DNA from: Planctomycetota bacterium | Lineage (GTDB): Bacteria > Planctomycetota > Phycisphaerae > Phycisphaerales > SM1A02 | Direction: 5' to 3' | Length of the DNA stretch: 34,952 bases | NCBI GenBank assembly: GCA_022562915.1 | Contig: JADFOJ010000036.1 | Coordinates: 1-34,952, forward strand | Part shown: positions 1 to 6,971 of the stretch, piece after piece | Layout of the letters: each line of letters begins with the position of its first letter | Position numbering within the stretch: the stretch's first letter is position 1 | Notes under the pieces: generated by a model | Databases searched by the model: none | What the model saw: the letters and a program-made list of their open reading frames with translations, nothing else | Told to the model about the DNA's origin: nothing | Position numbers and translations under genes: made by a program

Positions 1-1
1 A

Positions 2-124
2 TGCCGCCTACTTCGCCTCACCGATGAAGCGTTGGCCGCACTGTGCATCTCGGATGGGTGCCCCGACAATCTCGCCGATGCACCACACCTCCGCGACCAG
101 GCTGACCTGCCCCCCGAAAACTGA
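2..124 (+). pseudogene. Partial open frame at window edge, possible 5' piece of the interrupted recombinase
   Basis: A frame open from the left edge of the window reads through to a TGA at 122-124 with mostly G/C third positions. It is cut by the window start, so no start codon can be assigned. If the IS3-family element occupies 103-1368, this frame is in register with the open frame that resumes at 1369 and continues, after intron removal, into the tyrosine recombinase at 3437. It may therefore be an upstream part of the same gene. I recognise no motif in its roughly 34 residues before position 103, so the assignment rests only on frame continuity. Confidence 0.28.
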
Positions 125-202
125 GCCAGTCGTTGTGAGAGTCCCGATGACCTCTGCGCTTGTACCCGATCCTGTACCACCTGCGGGTTGAGTCGACGAG
201 CT

Positions 203-1054
203 TCATCCGGTCAGACCAACCTGGCTCGTTGATGCAGCGAACTCCCTCGGGGCCAGGTTGCCCAGGGCGCTGTGGGGACGATCCCCATTGTAATGCCGAC
301 GCCACGACTCGACCTTCTCGCGCGCGTCGTCCAATGACAGGAACCAGTTCACGTTCAGGCACTCGGCGCGAAGCCGGCCGTTGAATGCTTCGATCAGCCC
401 ATTGTCAGTGGGTTTCCCGCGACGGCTGAATTCCAGGCACACCCCGTTCAGGTACGCCCATTGGTCCAGCCGCTTGCTCGTGAACTCCGTGCCGTTGTCC
501 ACGCGGATCCGATCCGGCAGGTCGCGACCGCGCCCGATTCGATCCAGAACGTCCACCACGCGATCTCCAGTCAGCCGTTGCCCGACCTCGATCGCAAGAC
601 TCTCACGTGTAAAGTCATCCACTATCGTCAGAAGCCGGAACCGCCGGCTGTTGAACAGCTCATCCGCCATGAAGTCCATCGACCAGCTCTCGTTCGCTCG
701 ACCGGCTCTCGGCGGTGGGATCCGTGGCGAGCTGCTGCGGTGACGACGAGGCTTCTGCCTCTTCATACAAAGGTCTTCTTCCTTATACAGTCGGTACACC
801 CGTTTGCGGTTCACCAGCCAACCCTCCCGACGAAGCTGAACCCAGATCCGCGGATACCCCCAACTGACTCGAGTACCGGCAATCTCTCGAATGCGCATTC
901 GCAGTGACACCTGCTCGTCCGCCACGCTTCGGTAGCGGATTGTTGACCTCGCCATGCAGAACACGGAGCACGTTCGACGCTCGCTGACGTCGTAGCCCAT
1001 CTGTGTTCGCTTGGACAGATCACGCTGCCGAGCAGGTGTCAAAGTCTTTTTCCC
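203..1054 (-). CDS. IS3-family transposase OrfB (DDE integrase domain)
   Basis: This is the catalytic half of the transposase. Numbered from the frameshift codon at 1054, the DDE triad is Asp127 (SMDF), Asp186 (VDNGTEF) and Glu222 (GLIEAFNGRLRAE), a D(35)E spacing typical of IS3. The HTH_21 region upstream (SWGYPRIWVQLRREG) and the C-terminal WRRHYNGDRPHSALG block are intact. The frame has no good independent start near the overlap; the first internal ATG is at 1000. Expression most likely depends on -1 frameshifting from orfA. Both frames look uninterrupted, so the element may still be active. Confidence 0.9.
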   Translation of the reverse strand, partial: GKKTLTPARQRDLSKRTQMGYDVSERRTCSVFCMARSTIRYRSVADEQVSLRMRIREIAGTRVSWGYPRIWVQLRREGWLVNRKRVYRLYKEEDLCMKRQKPRRHRSSSPRIPPPRAGRANESWSMDFMADELFNSRRFRLLTIVDDFTRESLAIEVGQRLTGDRVVDVLDRIGRGRDLPDRIRVDNGTEFTSKRLDQWAYLNGVCLEFSRRGKPTDNGLIEAFNGRLRAECLNVNWFLSLDDAREKVESWRRHYNGDRPHSALGNLAPREFAASTSQVGLTG

Positions 1055-1305
1055 AATGCGTCCTGAAGCATCGCCTTGTCCAGGCTCAGGTCCGCCACGA
1101 GCTGCTTCAGCCGACGCACTTCGTCCTCGAGATGCTTCAAGCGGCGCACCTCCGCAACGCCCAGACCGCCGAACTTCTTCTTCCATCGGTAGAACGTCTG
1201 CTCCGAGATCTGCAGCTTCCGGCAGACCTCCTTCACCGGAACATCGCCCTCAACCTGACGCAGCGCAAACGCAATCTGCTCTTCCGTGAATCGCTTCCGT
1301 TTCAT
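1039..1305 (-). CDS. IS3-family transposase OrfA
   Basis: This is an 88-residue DNA-binding protein of the IS3 OrfA type. The N-terminus (KRKRFTEEQIAFALRQ) begins a helix-turn-helix of the HTH_Tnp_1 class, including SEQTFYRWKKKFGG. It is followed by a leucine-rich helix (LKHLEDEVRRLKQLVADLSL) that normally drives multimerisation. I chose the ATG at 1305 because a GGAGG ribosome binding site lies just upstream. A longer frame would begin inside untranslated sequence. The gene ends at TGA 1041-1039 and overlaps orfB in the -1 frame. The OrfA product alone usually acts as a regulator, and the OrfAB fusion is the transposase. Confidence 0.9.
   Translation of the reverse strand: MKRKRFTEEQIAFALRQVEGDVPVKEVCRKLQISEQTFYRWKKKFGGLGVAEVRRLKHLEDEVRRLKQLVADLSLDKAMLQDALGKRL
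1048..1054 (-). promoter_or_regulatory. Programmed -1 frameshift heptamer (G GGA AAA)
   Basis: On the minus strand the last sense codons of orfA read TTG GGA AAA AGA CTT TGA. The heptamer G GGA AAA fits X XXY YYZ, and a -1 slip gives GGG AAA AAG ACT, which enters the orfB frame exactly. The stop codon of orfA lies three codons further on. IS3-family elements are known to make OrfAB this way. I did not resolve a downstream stimulatory structure. Confidence 0.7.
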
Positions 1306-1368
1306 CGTTGATCGGCCTCCAAACAGAGACCGAAATCTACCCGATCGACTCACCCTCGGCGTGGGTCA

Positions 1369-1427
1369 GGATTCGGGTCTAAGCGCAGACTGGTTGATGC
1401 TGCTGAGGCGTGCGGAGCGTAGCGGAG
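1369..1427 (+). pseudogene. Tyrosine recombinase, segment between IS3 element and group II intron
   Basis: This short open segment encodes DSGLSADWLMLLRRAERSG. When the intron 1428-3436 is removed, the last G of this segment joins CA at 3437-3438 to give an alanine codon, and the frame continues into RLSSDYDRLRVQREN of the recombinase. The codon register is therefore preserved across the intron. The frame is also open to the left across the IS3 boundary region, so the exact left end is unknown. Confidence 0.4.
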
Positions 1428-1871
1428 GTGCGCTGGGCATGGGTGAGTGATTGGGGGTGAAAGTCCCCTGCGGGGCCTGTCGGAGGCAACCGCGAGTCGG
1501 AGGCAACTGCACGAGATGAGGGTTGGCGATATGACAACCGGATTCTTCGCCGCGAGGCCGTGTGGGATGGAAGCCCGAGACGAACCGCAGTACCGAACGC
1601 AAGTGAACCCCACAGCAGGCTGGTCCGGCCCGGGTGAGTGTGCCTCCCAGCACGAAGCCCAATATCCGACCGGGGCCGGAGGAGTAGTCGGGGCGGCGAT
1701 TGCGGGACATTGCTCACCCTTACCCCAGGAGATCTCTTCGGGTCCGCGGCCCCAGGGCCGCGGTAGCGTGCAAGGAGGCAACGACGCGTACGCGATGCCC
1801 GTGGAGAAGTCGGATCATCCCGTAGTAGCGTTGAAGCCGGGTAATGCCGGTGGAGCGAAGGGGGTGACGAG

Positions 1872-3347
1872 TTGAGAAGGGTCGAACCACGCCAACTGTC
1901 GTTCGCGTTTGCCGACAACCCGCAAGGGAGCGGTGGTGCGGCGGCCTTGGACGCATCCGAGGCCAAGGCATGGCTGCTGCTGAGAGCGAGCGACAAGGAG
2001 GACAGGGGTTCGACCGCCCAAGTAGATGGCGGACGCCATCTGCTGGCCGCCGCGGCATCCGTGCCAAACCTGGCGCGGGCGCTGCTGAAGGTCGCGCGGA
2101 ACAAAGGCGCGGCCGGTGTGGACGGACGCAGCGTCGAAGAGGTGATCGAGTCAGCTCGATTGCTGCTGCCGAAGCTGCGTCATGCGCTGCTGTCGGGGTG
2201 CTACGAACCGGGCGAGATCCGGCGAGTCTGGATCCCGAAGCCCGGGGGCCAGGGCCAGCGTGGCCTGGGCATTCCGAACGTTGTGGACCGATGGATTCAA
2301 CAGGCGGTCCTCCAGGTTCTGGAGCCGATCTTCGAGCCGACGTTCCACGCGAGTAGCCATGGGTTCCGTCCACGACGAGGGGCTCGCACGGCCATCGCCG
2401 AGGCAAAGGGGTATGTGTCCGAGGGATGCGATGTCGTCGTCGACATCGACCTGTCGAACTTCTTCGACCGCGTGAACCACCAGCGGCTCCTGAGCCGTCT
2501 GGCGGAGCGGTTCGAGGACCGGCGACTCCTGAAGCTCATCTCCCGGATGCTGAGGGCGAAGGTCGTGCTGCCGGACGGCACGCACGTGTCCAATGAGCAG
2601 GGAACACCGCAAGGCGGTCCTCTGTCGCCACTCCTGTCCAACATCGTGCTCAACGAGCTGGATTGGGAGTTGCACCGCAGGGGAGTACGCTTTGTGCGCT
2701 ACGCCGATGATTGCAACATCTATGTGCGTAGCGAGCGTGCCGGCGATCGGGTGCTGGCCTCGATCCGTCGATTCATCGAGGGCCGACTGCGGCTCAAGGT
2801 GAACCAGACGAAGAGCTCGGTGACCCGGGCCGACCGACTCCACTTCCTCGGGTTCCGACTTGTTCGGAACGAGGCGGGAGTGGTGGAGGTTCACTTCTCG
2901 AAGCGGACCCGTGACCGCATGACCCAACGGATCCGGGCGATGACGCCTCGGATGTGGGGTCATTCACTGGGCTTCTGCATCGAGCGTCTGAACCGATACC
3001 TGTCGGGTTGGACGGCCTACTTCGGGCTGTGCAGCGAATCGGAAGTGTACCTTCTGGGGCGGTTCGATGCGCACGTGCGCCGGCGATTGCGGGCGATCAT
3101 CGTGCGTCAGAAGAAGCGCCCGCGGCACTTGCATCGGCATCTCCGCTCTCGGGGAGTGCCCTCGACCATGGCGGCGCGGACCGCGTTCCGCCGTCTCGGC
3201 GTCTGGCGGCAGAGCAATATGCCCGGGCTTACCCGGGCGTATGGCAACGCCTGGTTCCACGAGCGCTTGGTCTCGTTGGCCACCAGATGGGCCGAGCTGA
3301 ACGCGCCACCGCGGGTCTCGACCGGACAACTGCTCTTGTTCGGTTGA
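1872..3347 (+). CDS. ltrA: Group II intron reverse transcriptase/maturase
   Basis: This 491-residue protein aids splicing of its host intron and copies it during retrohoming. Reverse transcriptase blocks are complete: RVWIPKPGG (RT2 region, about 118-126), DIDLSNFFD (191-199), QGTPQGGPLSP (243-253) and the catalytic YADD (277-280). A maturase (domain X) region follows, including GWTAYFGLC. There is no recognisable HNH endonuclease domain after it, so mobility probably uses nicked or single-stranded targets. The start is a TTG at 1872 behind a purine-rich AAGGGGG; no ATG is available early in the frame. The protein appears full length and undamaged. Confidence 0.93.
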   Translation: MRRVEPRQLSFAFADNPQGSGGAAALDASEAKAWLLLRASDKEDRGSTAQVDGGRHLLAAAASVPNLARALLKVARNKGAAGVDGRSVEEVIESARLLLPKLRHALLSGCYEPGEIRRVWIPKPGGQGQRGLGIPNVVDRWIQQAVLQVLEPIFEPTFHASSHGFRPRRGARTAIAEAKGYVSEGCDVVVDIDLSNFFDRVNHQRLLSRLAERFEDRRLLKLISRMLRAKVVLPDGTHVSNEQGTPQGGPLSPLLSNIVLNELDWELHRRGVRFVRYADDCNIYVRSERAGDRVLASIRRFIEGRLRLKVNQTKSSVTRADRLHFLGFRLVRNEAGVVEVHFSKRTRDRMTQRIRAMTPRMWGHSLGFCIERLNRYLSGWTAYFGLCSESEVYLLGRFDAHVRRRLRAIIVRQKKRPRHLHRHLRSRGVPSTMAARTAFRRLGVWRQSNMPGLTRAYGNAWFHERLVSLATRWAELNAPPRVSTGQLLLFG

Positions 3348-3364
3348 CGAGCGATCGACTCGAA

Positions 3365-3436
3365 GAGCCGGATGTGTGACCCACAAGTCCGGTTCTGTGA
3401 GAGGCCTGGGGGCGTAAGCCCCCGGGCCTACTCGAC
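3365..3436 (+). ncRNA. Group II intron domains V and VI
   Basis: Domain V pairs GAGCCGGA (3365-3372) with TCCGGTTC (3388-3395) and contains the AGC catalytic triad. Domain VI is the long stem GAG-AGGCC-TGGGGGC closed by GTAA and returning as GCCCCC-GGGCCT-A-CTC. It leaves A3430 unpaired as the expected branch point. The intron ends GAC with the usual terminal AY. Confidence 0.8.
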
Positions 3437-4167
3437 CACGGCTCAGCAGCGATTACGATCGCTTGCGGGTCCAGCGCGAGAACGGCATCGTCACCGGCGG
3501 CTCCGTCCGCACGGTTCAACGCAAGGGCCGGGCGGCCAAGGTGCGTGAGCACTGGGTGCCACTCAAGGCCGCCCTGGCTGCCGCACTGGACGACCATGCG
3601 TCGAGGATGCACCGGGACGCCACCCTGTTCCGCATCCCGCAGAAGGCACCACAGCGGCTCAGGGACGACCTCACGGCGGCGGGGCTGCCGACCGTTGACA
3701 CCGAGGGCAACCTGATCGACTTCCACTCCCTGCGCCACAGCGGGCTGACATGGTGGGCCGAGCAAGGCGCGGACGTGCAGACGTTGAAGCAACTGAGCGG
3801 CCACAAGTCGTCGCGGATGCTGGACCGGTACACCGACCACCGCGACGCCGATGCGGCGCTGAAGCGGCTCAGCGACATCGACGCGCCGTCACCGTTGCGG
3901 ATGACGGGGACGGACTATCACGACGTCGGGATAGTTCGGGCGCCGGGGCGCCCGTTGGGCGCTGCCGCCGACGGGGTTAGCACCCAGGGTGCTGACCTCC
4001 CCGCGGGTGCCGGAAAAGAAGTGTCGCACGATGCGACAGTTACCGCTGGTGCCGAAAAACGATCACGCGCGGTCGTTTCTCCGCGCGGAGAATCCAAAAC
4101 GTGCGCGCCCGCTGCGCAAATGGGGGCCGCTCCAGTCCATTCCAGTCCGCGCCATGCCACCTCACGC

Positions 4168-4173
4168 TATACT
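4168..4173 (+). promoter_or_regulatory. Candidate -10 element of tRNA-Ser
   Basis: TATACT lies 7 nt before the first base of the tRNA, a good distance for transcription to begin at or just before position 4181. I see no convincing TTGACA-like -35 box at 16-18 bp upstream, so the call rests on the -10 box alone. Confidence 0.4.
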
Positions 4174-4180
4174 GAGGGCC

Positions 4181-4269
4181 GGACAGGTGCCAGAGTGGCC
4201 GAATGGACCGGTTTGCTAAACCGGCGTAGGGGGTTACCTCTACCGCGGGTTCGAATCCCGCCCTGTCCG
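4181..4269 (+). tRNA. tRNA-Ser(GCU)
   Basis: The acceptor strands GGACAGG and CCTGTCC pair perfectly, with discriminator G at 4269 as expected for serine. The anticodon stem-loop is CCGGT-TTGCTAA-ACCGG, giving anticodon GCT. A long variable arm (GTAGGGGGTTACCTCTAC) is present, as in class II tRNAs. The T arm reads CGCGGG-TTCGAAT-CCCG. CCA is not encoded; a run of eight T follows. It reads serine codons AGC/AGU. Its 3' half is a common integration target, consistent with the neighbouring recombinase. Confidence 0.97.
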
Positions 4270-4270
4270 C

Positions 4271-4278
4271 TTTTTTTT
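4271..4278 (+). terminator. T-run terminator of tRNA-Ser
   Basis: Eight consecutive T residues follow the GC-rich acceptor stem of the tRNA after one C. The tRNA fold itself may serve as the hairpin; no separate stem lies between the tRNA and the T run. Confidence 0.5.
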
Positions 4279-4599
4279 CGATATTGCCGAGCTTCCGCGG
4301 GGGGCATCCCCAGGGCTGGAGCGTCGAGATATCGGCCTCCGGTGATGCGTCCGACGCCGGGTGAACCACCCGGCTCCAGCGGAACGGCAGCATGCGGGAT
4401 GGACTGAAAGTCCTGTAGTACGTTGCACTTGCCGATGCCGGCGGTACGCCGGCGAGGCCCCTTCAGCGCGTCGTGCGGCCTGTTTCGTGCGGCGGAATGA
4501 GGGTATCGGGCGTGCGACGGCAGCCCGGCCTCGGGAGGACTGTGCAGAAAGTTCTGGCCATTCGCGGCAAGAAACCCTATTTTTACAGGACAATTCCGC
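4279..4599. other. Intergenic stretch with small hairpins, no gene seen
   Basis: I see no convincing coding frame here on either strand. Two short GC palindromes stand out: CCGGGTG-aa-CCACCCGG near 4358-4374 and GCCGGC-ggta-CGCCGGC near 4437-4454. Neither is followed by a T run. The stretch separates the mobile DNA and tRNA from the HU gene. Confidence 0.5.
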
Positions 4600-4628
4600 T
4601 TGTCGCGCCGATAGCAGACCGGTACATT
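4600..4628 (+). promoter_or_regulatory. Candidate sigma-70-type promoter of the HU gene
   Basis: TTGTCG (4600-4605) and TACATT (4623-4628) match four of six bases each of the -35 and -10 consensus with a 17-bp spacer. This would give a leader of about 50 nt. A small inverted repeat ATTCCA-a-TGGAAT (4636-4648) lies around the predicted start and could be an operator, but it is short. Confidence 0.35.
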
Positions 4629-4683
4629 CTCGCCCATTCCAATGGAATAACGAACGTCATCACGTACAGGAAAGGATTCACAG

Positions 4684-5013
4684 ATGGCAACAATGACTAA
4701 GTCCAAGACCGAGAAGGCCAGAACCAAGTCCGAAGTGACCGGCGCCATCGCCGATGAGACGGGCCTGACGAAGAAAGAGGTCGCCACGGTCTTCGAGGCC
4801 CTGTCCGGAATCATCAAGAAGGACATCGGTCGTCGCGGTCCCGGGCAGTTCACGGTGCCTGGTCTCATGAAGATCCGCGTGAAGCGCAAGCCCGCCACCA
4901 AGGCGCGCAAAGGCGTCAACCCCTTCACCGGGGAAGAGATGATGTTCAAGGCCAAGCCCGCTCGCAACGTCGTCAAGGTCACGGCGCTGAAGGCGCTGAA
5001 GGACATGGTCTGA
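4684..5013 (+). CDS. HU-family DNA-binding protein
   Basis: This 109-residue basic protein resembles bacterial HU/IHF nucleoid proteins. After a lysine-rich N-terminal extension (about 15 residues) comes the HU helical region with GLTKKEVATVFEALSG, then the beta-arm region with KIRVKRKPATKARKGVNP-FTGEE. The C-terminal helix includes VTALKALKDMV. The family wraps and bends DNA as dimers, and the tip normally carries a Pro (here within GVNPFTG). The start is supported by AGGAAAGG 7 nt upstream. The gene stands alone, with its own candidate promoter and a strong terminator. The extended basic N-terminus is longer than in Escherichia coli HU (90 residues). Confidence 0.88.
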   Translation: MATMTKSKTEKARTKSEVTGAIADETGLTKKEVATVFEALSGIIKKDIGRRGPGQFTVPGLMKIRVKRKPATKARKGVNPFTGEEMMFKAKPARNVVKVTALKALKDMV

Positions 5014-5048
5014 TCGACGGTTCGCGATAACGCATCGCAGTACATGTC

Positions 5049-5083
5049 AACCGCCGGGCCCGCATGGGCCCGGCGGTTGCTTT
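5049..5083 (+). terminator. Rho-independent terminator after the HU gene
   Basis: AACCGCCGGGCCC (5049-5061) pairs with GGGCCCGGCGGTT (5066-5078) around a GCAT loop, followed by a weak T tract (GCTTTGG). It lies 36 nt after the HU stop codon. Because it occupies the region of an alternative upstream start of murQ, it also argues for the later murQ start. Confidence 0.75.
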
Positions 5084-5111
5084 GGTATTGCCTTGCGGTA
5101 CGCTGGCGGCA

Positions 5112-6041
5112 ATGAGACTGCCACCGGACCGGGGCCACCTGCGCACGGAGCACCGTCACGAACTGTCGGCGGACCTCGACACGCTGGACACCGCGGCGTG
5201 CGTGCGGCTGATCATCGATGACCATCGCGCGGTGCCGGACGCCGTCGCCGGCGCCGTCGAGGCCCTGGCCGCGTTCATCGACGCGCTCGCGGTGCGGATA
5301 CGCGCAGGCGGCCGGCTCATGTACGTGGGAGCGGGCACGTCGGGGCGCCTGGGCGTGCTCGACGCGTCGGAGTGCCCGCCGACGTTCCAGAGCGACCCCG
5401 GCCAGGTCCTCGGCGTCATCGCCGGCGGTGACGCCGCTCTTCGCCGCTCCTCGGAGGCGACCGAAGACGACCCGCGTGGTGCGCGGTCTTCCCTGGCCGA
5501 ACTCAGCGTCGGCAGCACCGACACGGTGGTGGCGATTGCCGCGGGCGGTACGACGCCGTACGTGCTCGGTGCGATGGTGATCGCCCGCGAAGCAGGAGCG
5601 ATGACGGCCCTGGTCACGTGCGTCGCGCCGTCACGGCCACCCGCGGCGTGCGATCACCTGATCGTGCTGGACACCGGGCCCGAAGTGCTGACGGGTTCCA
5701 CCCGCCTCAAGGCGGGCTCCGCCACGAAGCTCGCGCTGAACACGATCTCGACCACGCTCTTCGTGCGGCTTGGCAAGGTGTACGGCAACCTCATGGTCGA
5801 TCTGCGGGCAACCAACGCCAAGCTGGCCGACCGCGCGATCCGGATCCTGTGCGAGTTGACTCCGGGACTGACCCGCGAGCAGGCGACGGTCGCGCTGGGC
5901 AACGCCGATGGCGACCTCAAGGCCGCAGTCGTCATGCAGCGACTCGAGGTGGACCTGCCGACGGCGCTGGCGCGGCTCGCCGAGCATGACGGCCGGTTGC
6001 GCCCGATCCTCGCCGCGGGCCGGCTCCCGGTGGGTGGTTGA
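5112..6041 (+). CDS. murQ: N-acetylmuramic acid 6-phosphate etherase
   Basis: MurQ cleaves the lactyl ether of MurNAc 6-phosphate to give GlcNAc 6-phosphate and D-lactate during cell wall recycling in the cytoplasm. The SIS-domain sugar-phosphate site is clear: YVGAGTSGRLGVLDASECPP, whose Glu is in the position of the catalytic glutamate region. Also visible are VIAGGDAALRRSSEATEDD and GPEVLTGSTRLKAGSATK, all hallmark MurQ blocks. The 309-residue length matches the family (E. coli 298). I start at ATG 5112 because the earlier in-frame start lies inside the terminator stem. It converges on the kinase gene with only 5 nt between stop codons. No MurNAc kinase or PTS gene is adjacent. Confidence 0.93.
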   Translation: MRLPPDRGHLRTEHRHELSADLDTLDTAACVRLIIDDHRAVPDAVAGAVEALAAFIDALAVRIRAGGRLMYVGAGTSGRLGVLDASECPPTFQSDPGQVLGVIAGGDAALRRSSEATEDDPRGARSSLAELSVGSTDTVVAIAAGGTTPYVLGAMVIAREAGAMTALVTCVAPSRPPAACDHLIVLDTGPEVLTGSTRLKAGSATKLALNTISTTLFVRLGKVYGNLMVDLRATNAKLADRAIRILCELTPGLTREQATVALGNADGDLKAAVVMQRLEVDLPTALARLAEHDGRLRPILAAGRLPVGG

Positions 6042-6046
6042 GTTCT

Positions 6047-6961
6047 TCAACCCACGCGGGCCACCGCCTGGAATTCACGCATCCGCTCATCGATGTCCCG
6101 GCGACTGATCTCGGCGAGCCGGTCGAGCCCGAAGCTTTCGATGGCAAAGCTCGCCGTGACGGTGCCCCACGCCAGGGCAGTCTGAATCGACGCGAAGTCC
6201 GTCATGCCGACCGCGGCGATGTGACCCATCATTCCGCCGGCGAACGCGTCGCCCGCCCCGGTCGGATCGACGACCTGGTGGTGCTCGGCCGGGTATGCCG
6301 GGATCGTCGCCAGCCCGTCGCGATGGACGAGCACCGCGCCGTGAGGGCCCTTCTTGACGACCACGAAGGTCGGCCCGAGCTCGATGATCTTCCTCGCGGC
6401 CGTGATGGCGTTGGTGACCTCGGTGAGCTGCTCGGCCTCCGAATCGTTGAGCACGAGGCCGTCGACGGCGGCCATCACCTCGAGCAGCTCGGCGCGAGCG
6501 ATGTTGATCCACAGGTCCATCGTGTCCGCGACCGCGAGCTTGCGATCCGGGAAGTGGCCCAGCAACTGGGTCTGGACCGCGGGGTGGTTGTTGGCAAGGA
6601 ACGCGTACTCGCTGTCGCGAAAGGTGTCGGGGACCGGGGGAAGATCTTCCCCCAGCACGCCCAACTCGGTGAACAGCGTCTCGCGCTCGTTCATGTTGGA
6701 GAAGTAGCGACCACCCCATGCGAAGGTCGTGGAGTTCGGACGCACCTCCAGACCGTCGAGGCAGATGTTGTCGAACTTCTCCAGGAGTCGGCGGTGTTCG
6801 TCGGGCCAGTCGCCGCCGACGGCGGCCACGACCCTCACCGGTCCGTGGAAGCTCGCGGCCGCGGCGAAGTAGGCGCACGAGCCGCCGAGTATGCGCTCGG
6901 CCTTGGCGTCCGGCGTGTGAATGGTGTCGATACCGATGGATCCGGTGACGATGAGTGGCAT
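6047..6961 (-). CDS. PfkB-family sugar/nucleoside kinase
   Basis: This 304-residue protein is a ribokinase-fold (PfkB) kinase. The N-terminal G-rich substrate region (ILGGSCAYFAAAAS) and the C-terminal PfkB signature DPTGAGDAFAGG, with its catalytic Asp and anion-hole glycines, are intact. NDSEAEQL and VVKKGPHGAVL fit the ATP-side core. The phosphorylated substrate cannot be read from the sequence. It is the last gene of a tight operon, starting 10 nt after the stop of the MmgE/PrpD gene, so it is probably co-transcribed with the tricarboxylate-type enzymes, although no role for a kinase there is obvious. Similar stand-alone PfkB proteins with this N-terminus are widespread and mostly uncharacterised. 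Confidence 0.88.
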   Translation of the reverse strand: MPLIVTGSIGIDTIHTPDAKAERILGGSCAYFAAAASFHGPVRVVAAVGGDWPDEHRRLLEKFDNICLDGLEVRPNSTTFAWGGRYFSNMNERETLFTELGVLGEDLPPVPDTFRDSEYAFLANNHPAVQTQLLGHFPDRKLAVADTMDLWINIARAELLEVMAAVDGLVLNDSEAEQLTEVTNAITAARKIIELGPTFVVVKKGPHGAVLVHRDGLATIPAYPAEHHQVVDPTGAGDAFAGGMMGHIAAVGMTDFASIQTALAWGTVTASFAIESFGLDRLAEISRRDIDERMREFQAVARVG

Positions 6962-6971
6962 GCGGGCGTCC

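Larger units (their letters stand above)
103..1368 (-). mobile_element. IS3-family insertion sequence (ends tentative)
   Basis: The element carries an orfA/orfB pair in the IS3 arrangement on the minus strand. The left edge is placed at TGACCTGCCCCCC (103) and the right edge at GGTCA (1364-1368), whose complement also begins TGACC. Only the outermost 5-6 bases match well, and no target duplication is visible at these positions. The boundaries are therefore a guess supported mainly by the expected size (about 1.27 kb) and by continuity of the flanking open frame. The presence of an IS3-type transposase is certain. Confidence 0.6.
1428..3436 (+). mobile_element. Group II intron with encoded maturase
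   Basis: The 5' end GTGCG at 1428 opens a canonical domain I start (GTGCGCTGGGCATGGG, then GGGGGTGAAAGTCCCC). The reverse transcriptase ORF sits in the domain IV position. Domain V follows at 3365-3398 and domain VI carries a bulged A at 3430, flanked by GAG/CTC and AGGCC/GGCCT pairs. That A is 7 nt from the 3' end, which puts the splice site after the AC at 3435-3436. The intron is about 2.0 kb. A second GTGCGG at 1410 is a less likely 5' end. Splicing at 1428/3436 joins open frames on both sides, which supports the boundaries independently. Confidence 0.85.
3437..4407 (+). pseudogene. Tyrosine recombinase/phage integrase, C-terminal catalytic part
   Basis: This is the 3' part of a site-specific tyrosine recombinase. 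Numbered from a TTG at 3463, the visible catalytic residues are His88 and Arg91 in FHSLRH, His114 in LSGHKSS and the nucleophile Tyr123 in DRYTDH. The first catalytic arginine box is not visible here, in the short upstream segment, or at the left edge. The gene is thus incomplete or rearranged in addition to carrying the intron. Similarity to the family ends near 3880. The frame then stays open through the whole tRNA-Ser gene to 4407, so the true end is probably before 4181. Position next to a tRNA gene fits an integrase of an old genomic island. Confidence 0.7.

Noticed and set aside
1428..3436. Class C group II intron inserted after a terminator hairpin
   Set aside because: No hairpin precedes the 5' splice site, and the exons are in-frame coding sequence.
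4181..4269. Second attachment-site copy of the tRNA 3' end marking an island boundary
   Set aside because: I find no repeat of the tRNA 3' half elsewhere in the window; the other island end, if any, is outside.
4167..5225. Long minus-strand frame containing GGIRTRGRGNPLRRFSKPVH
   Set aside because: This string is the antisense translation of tRNA-Ser, a well-known false protein in databases, and the rest is antisense to the HU gene.
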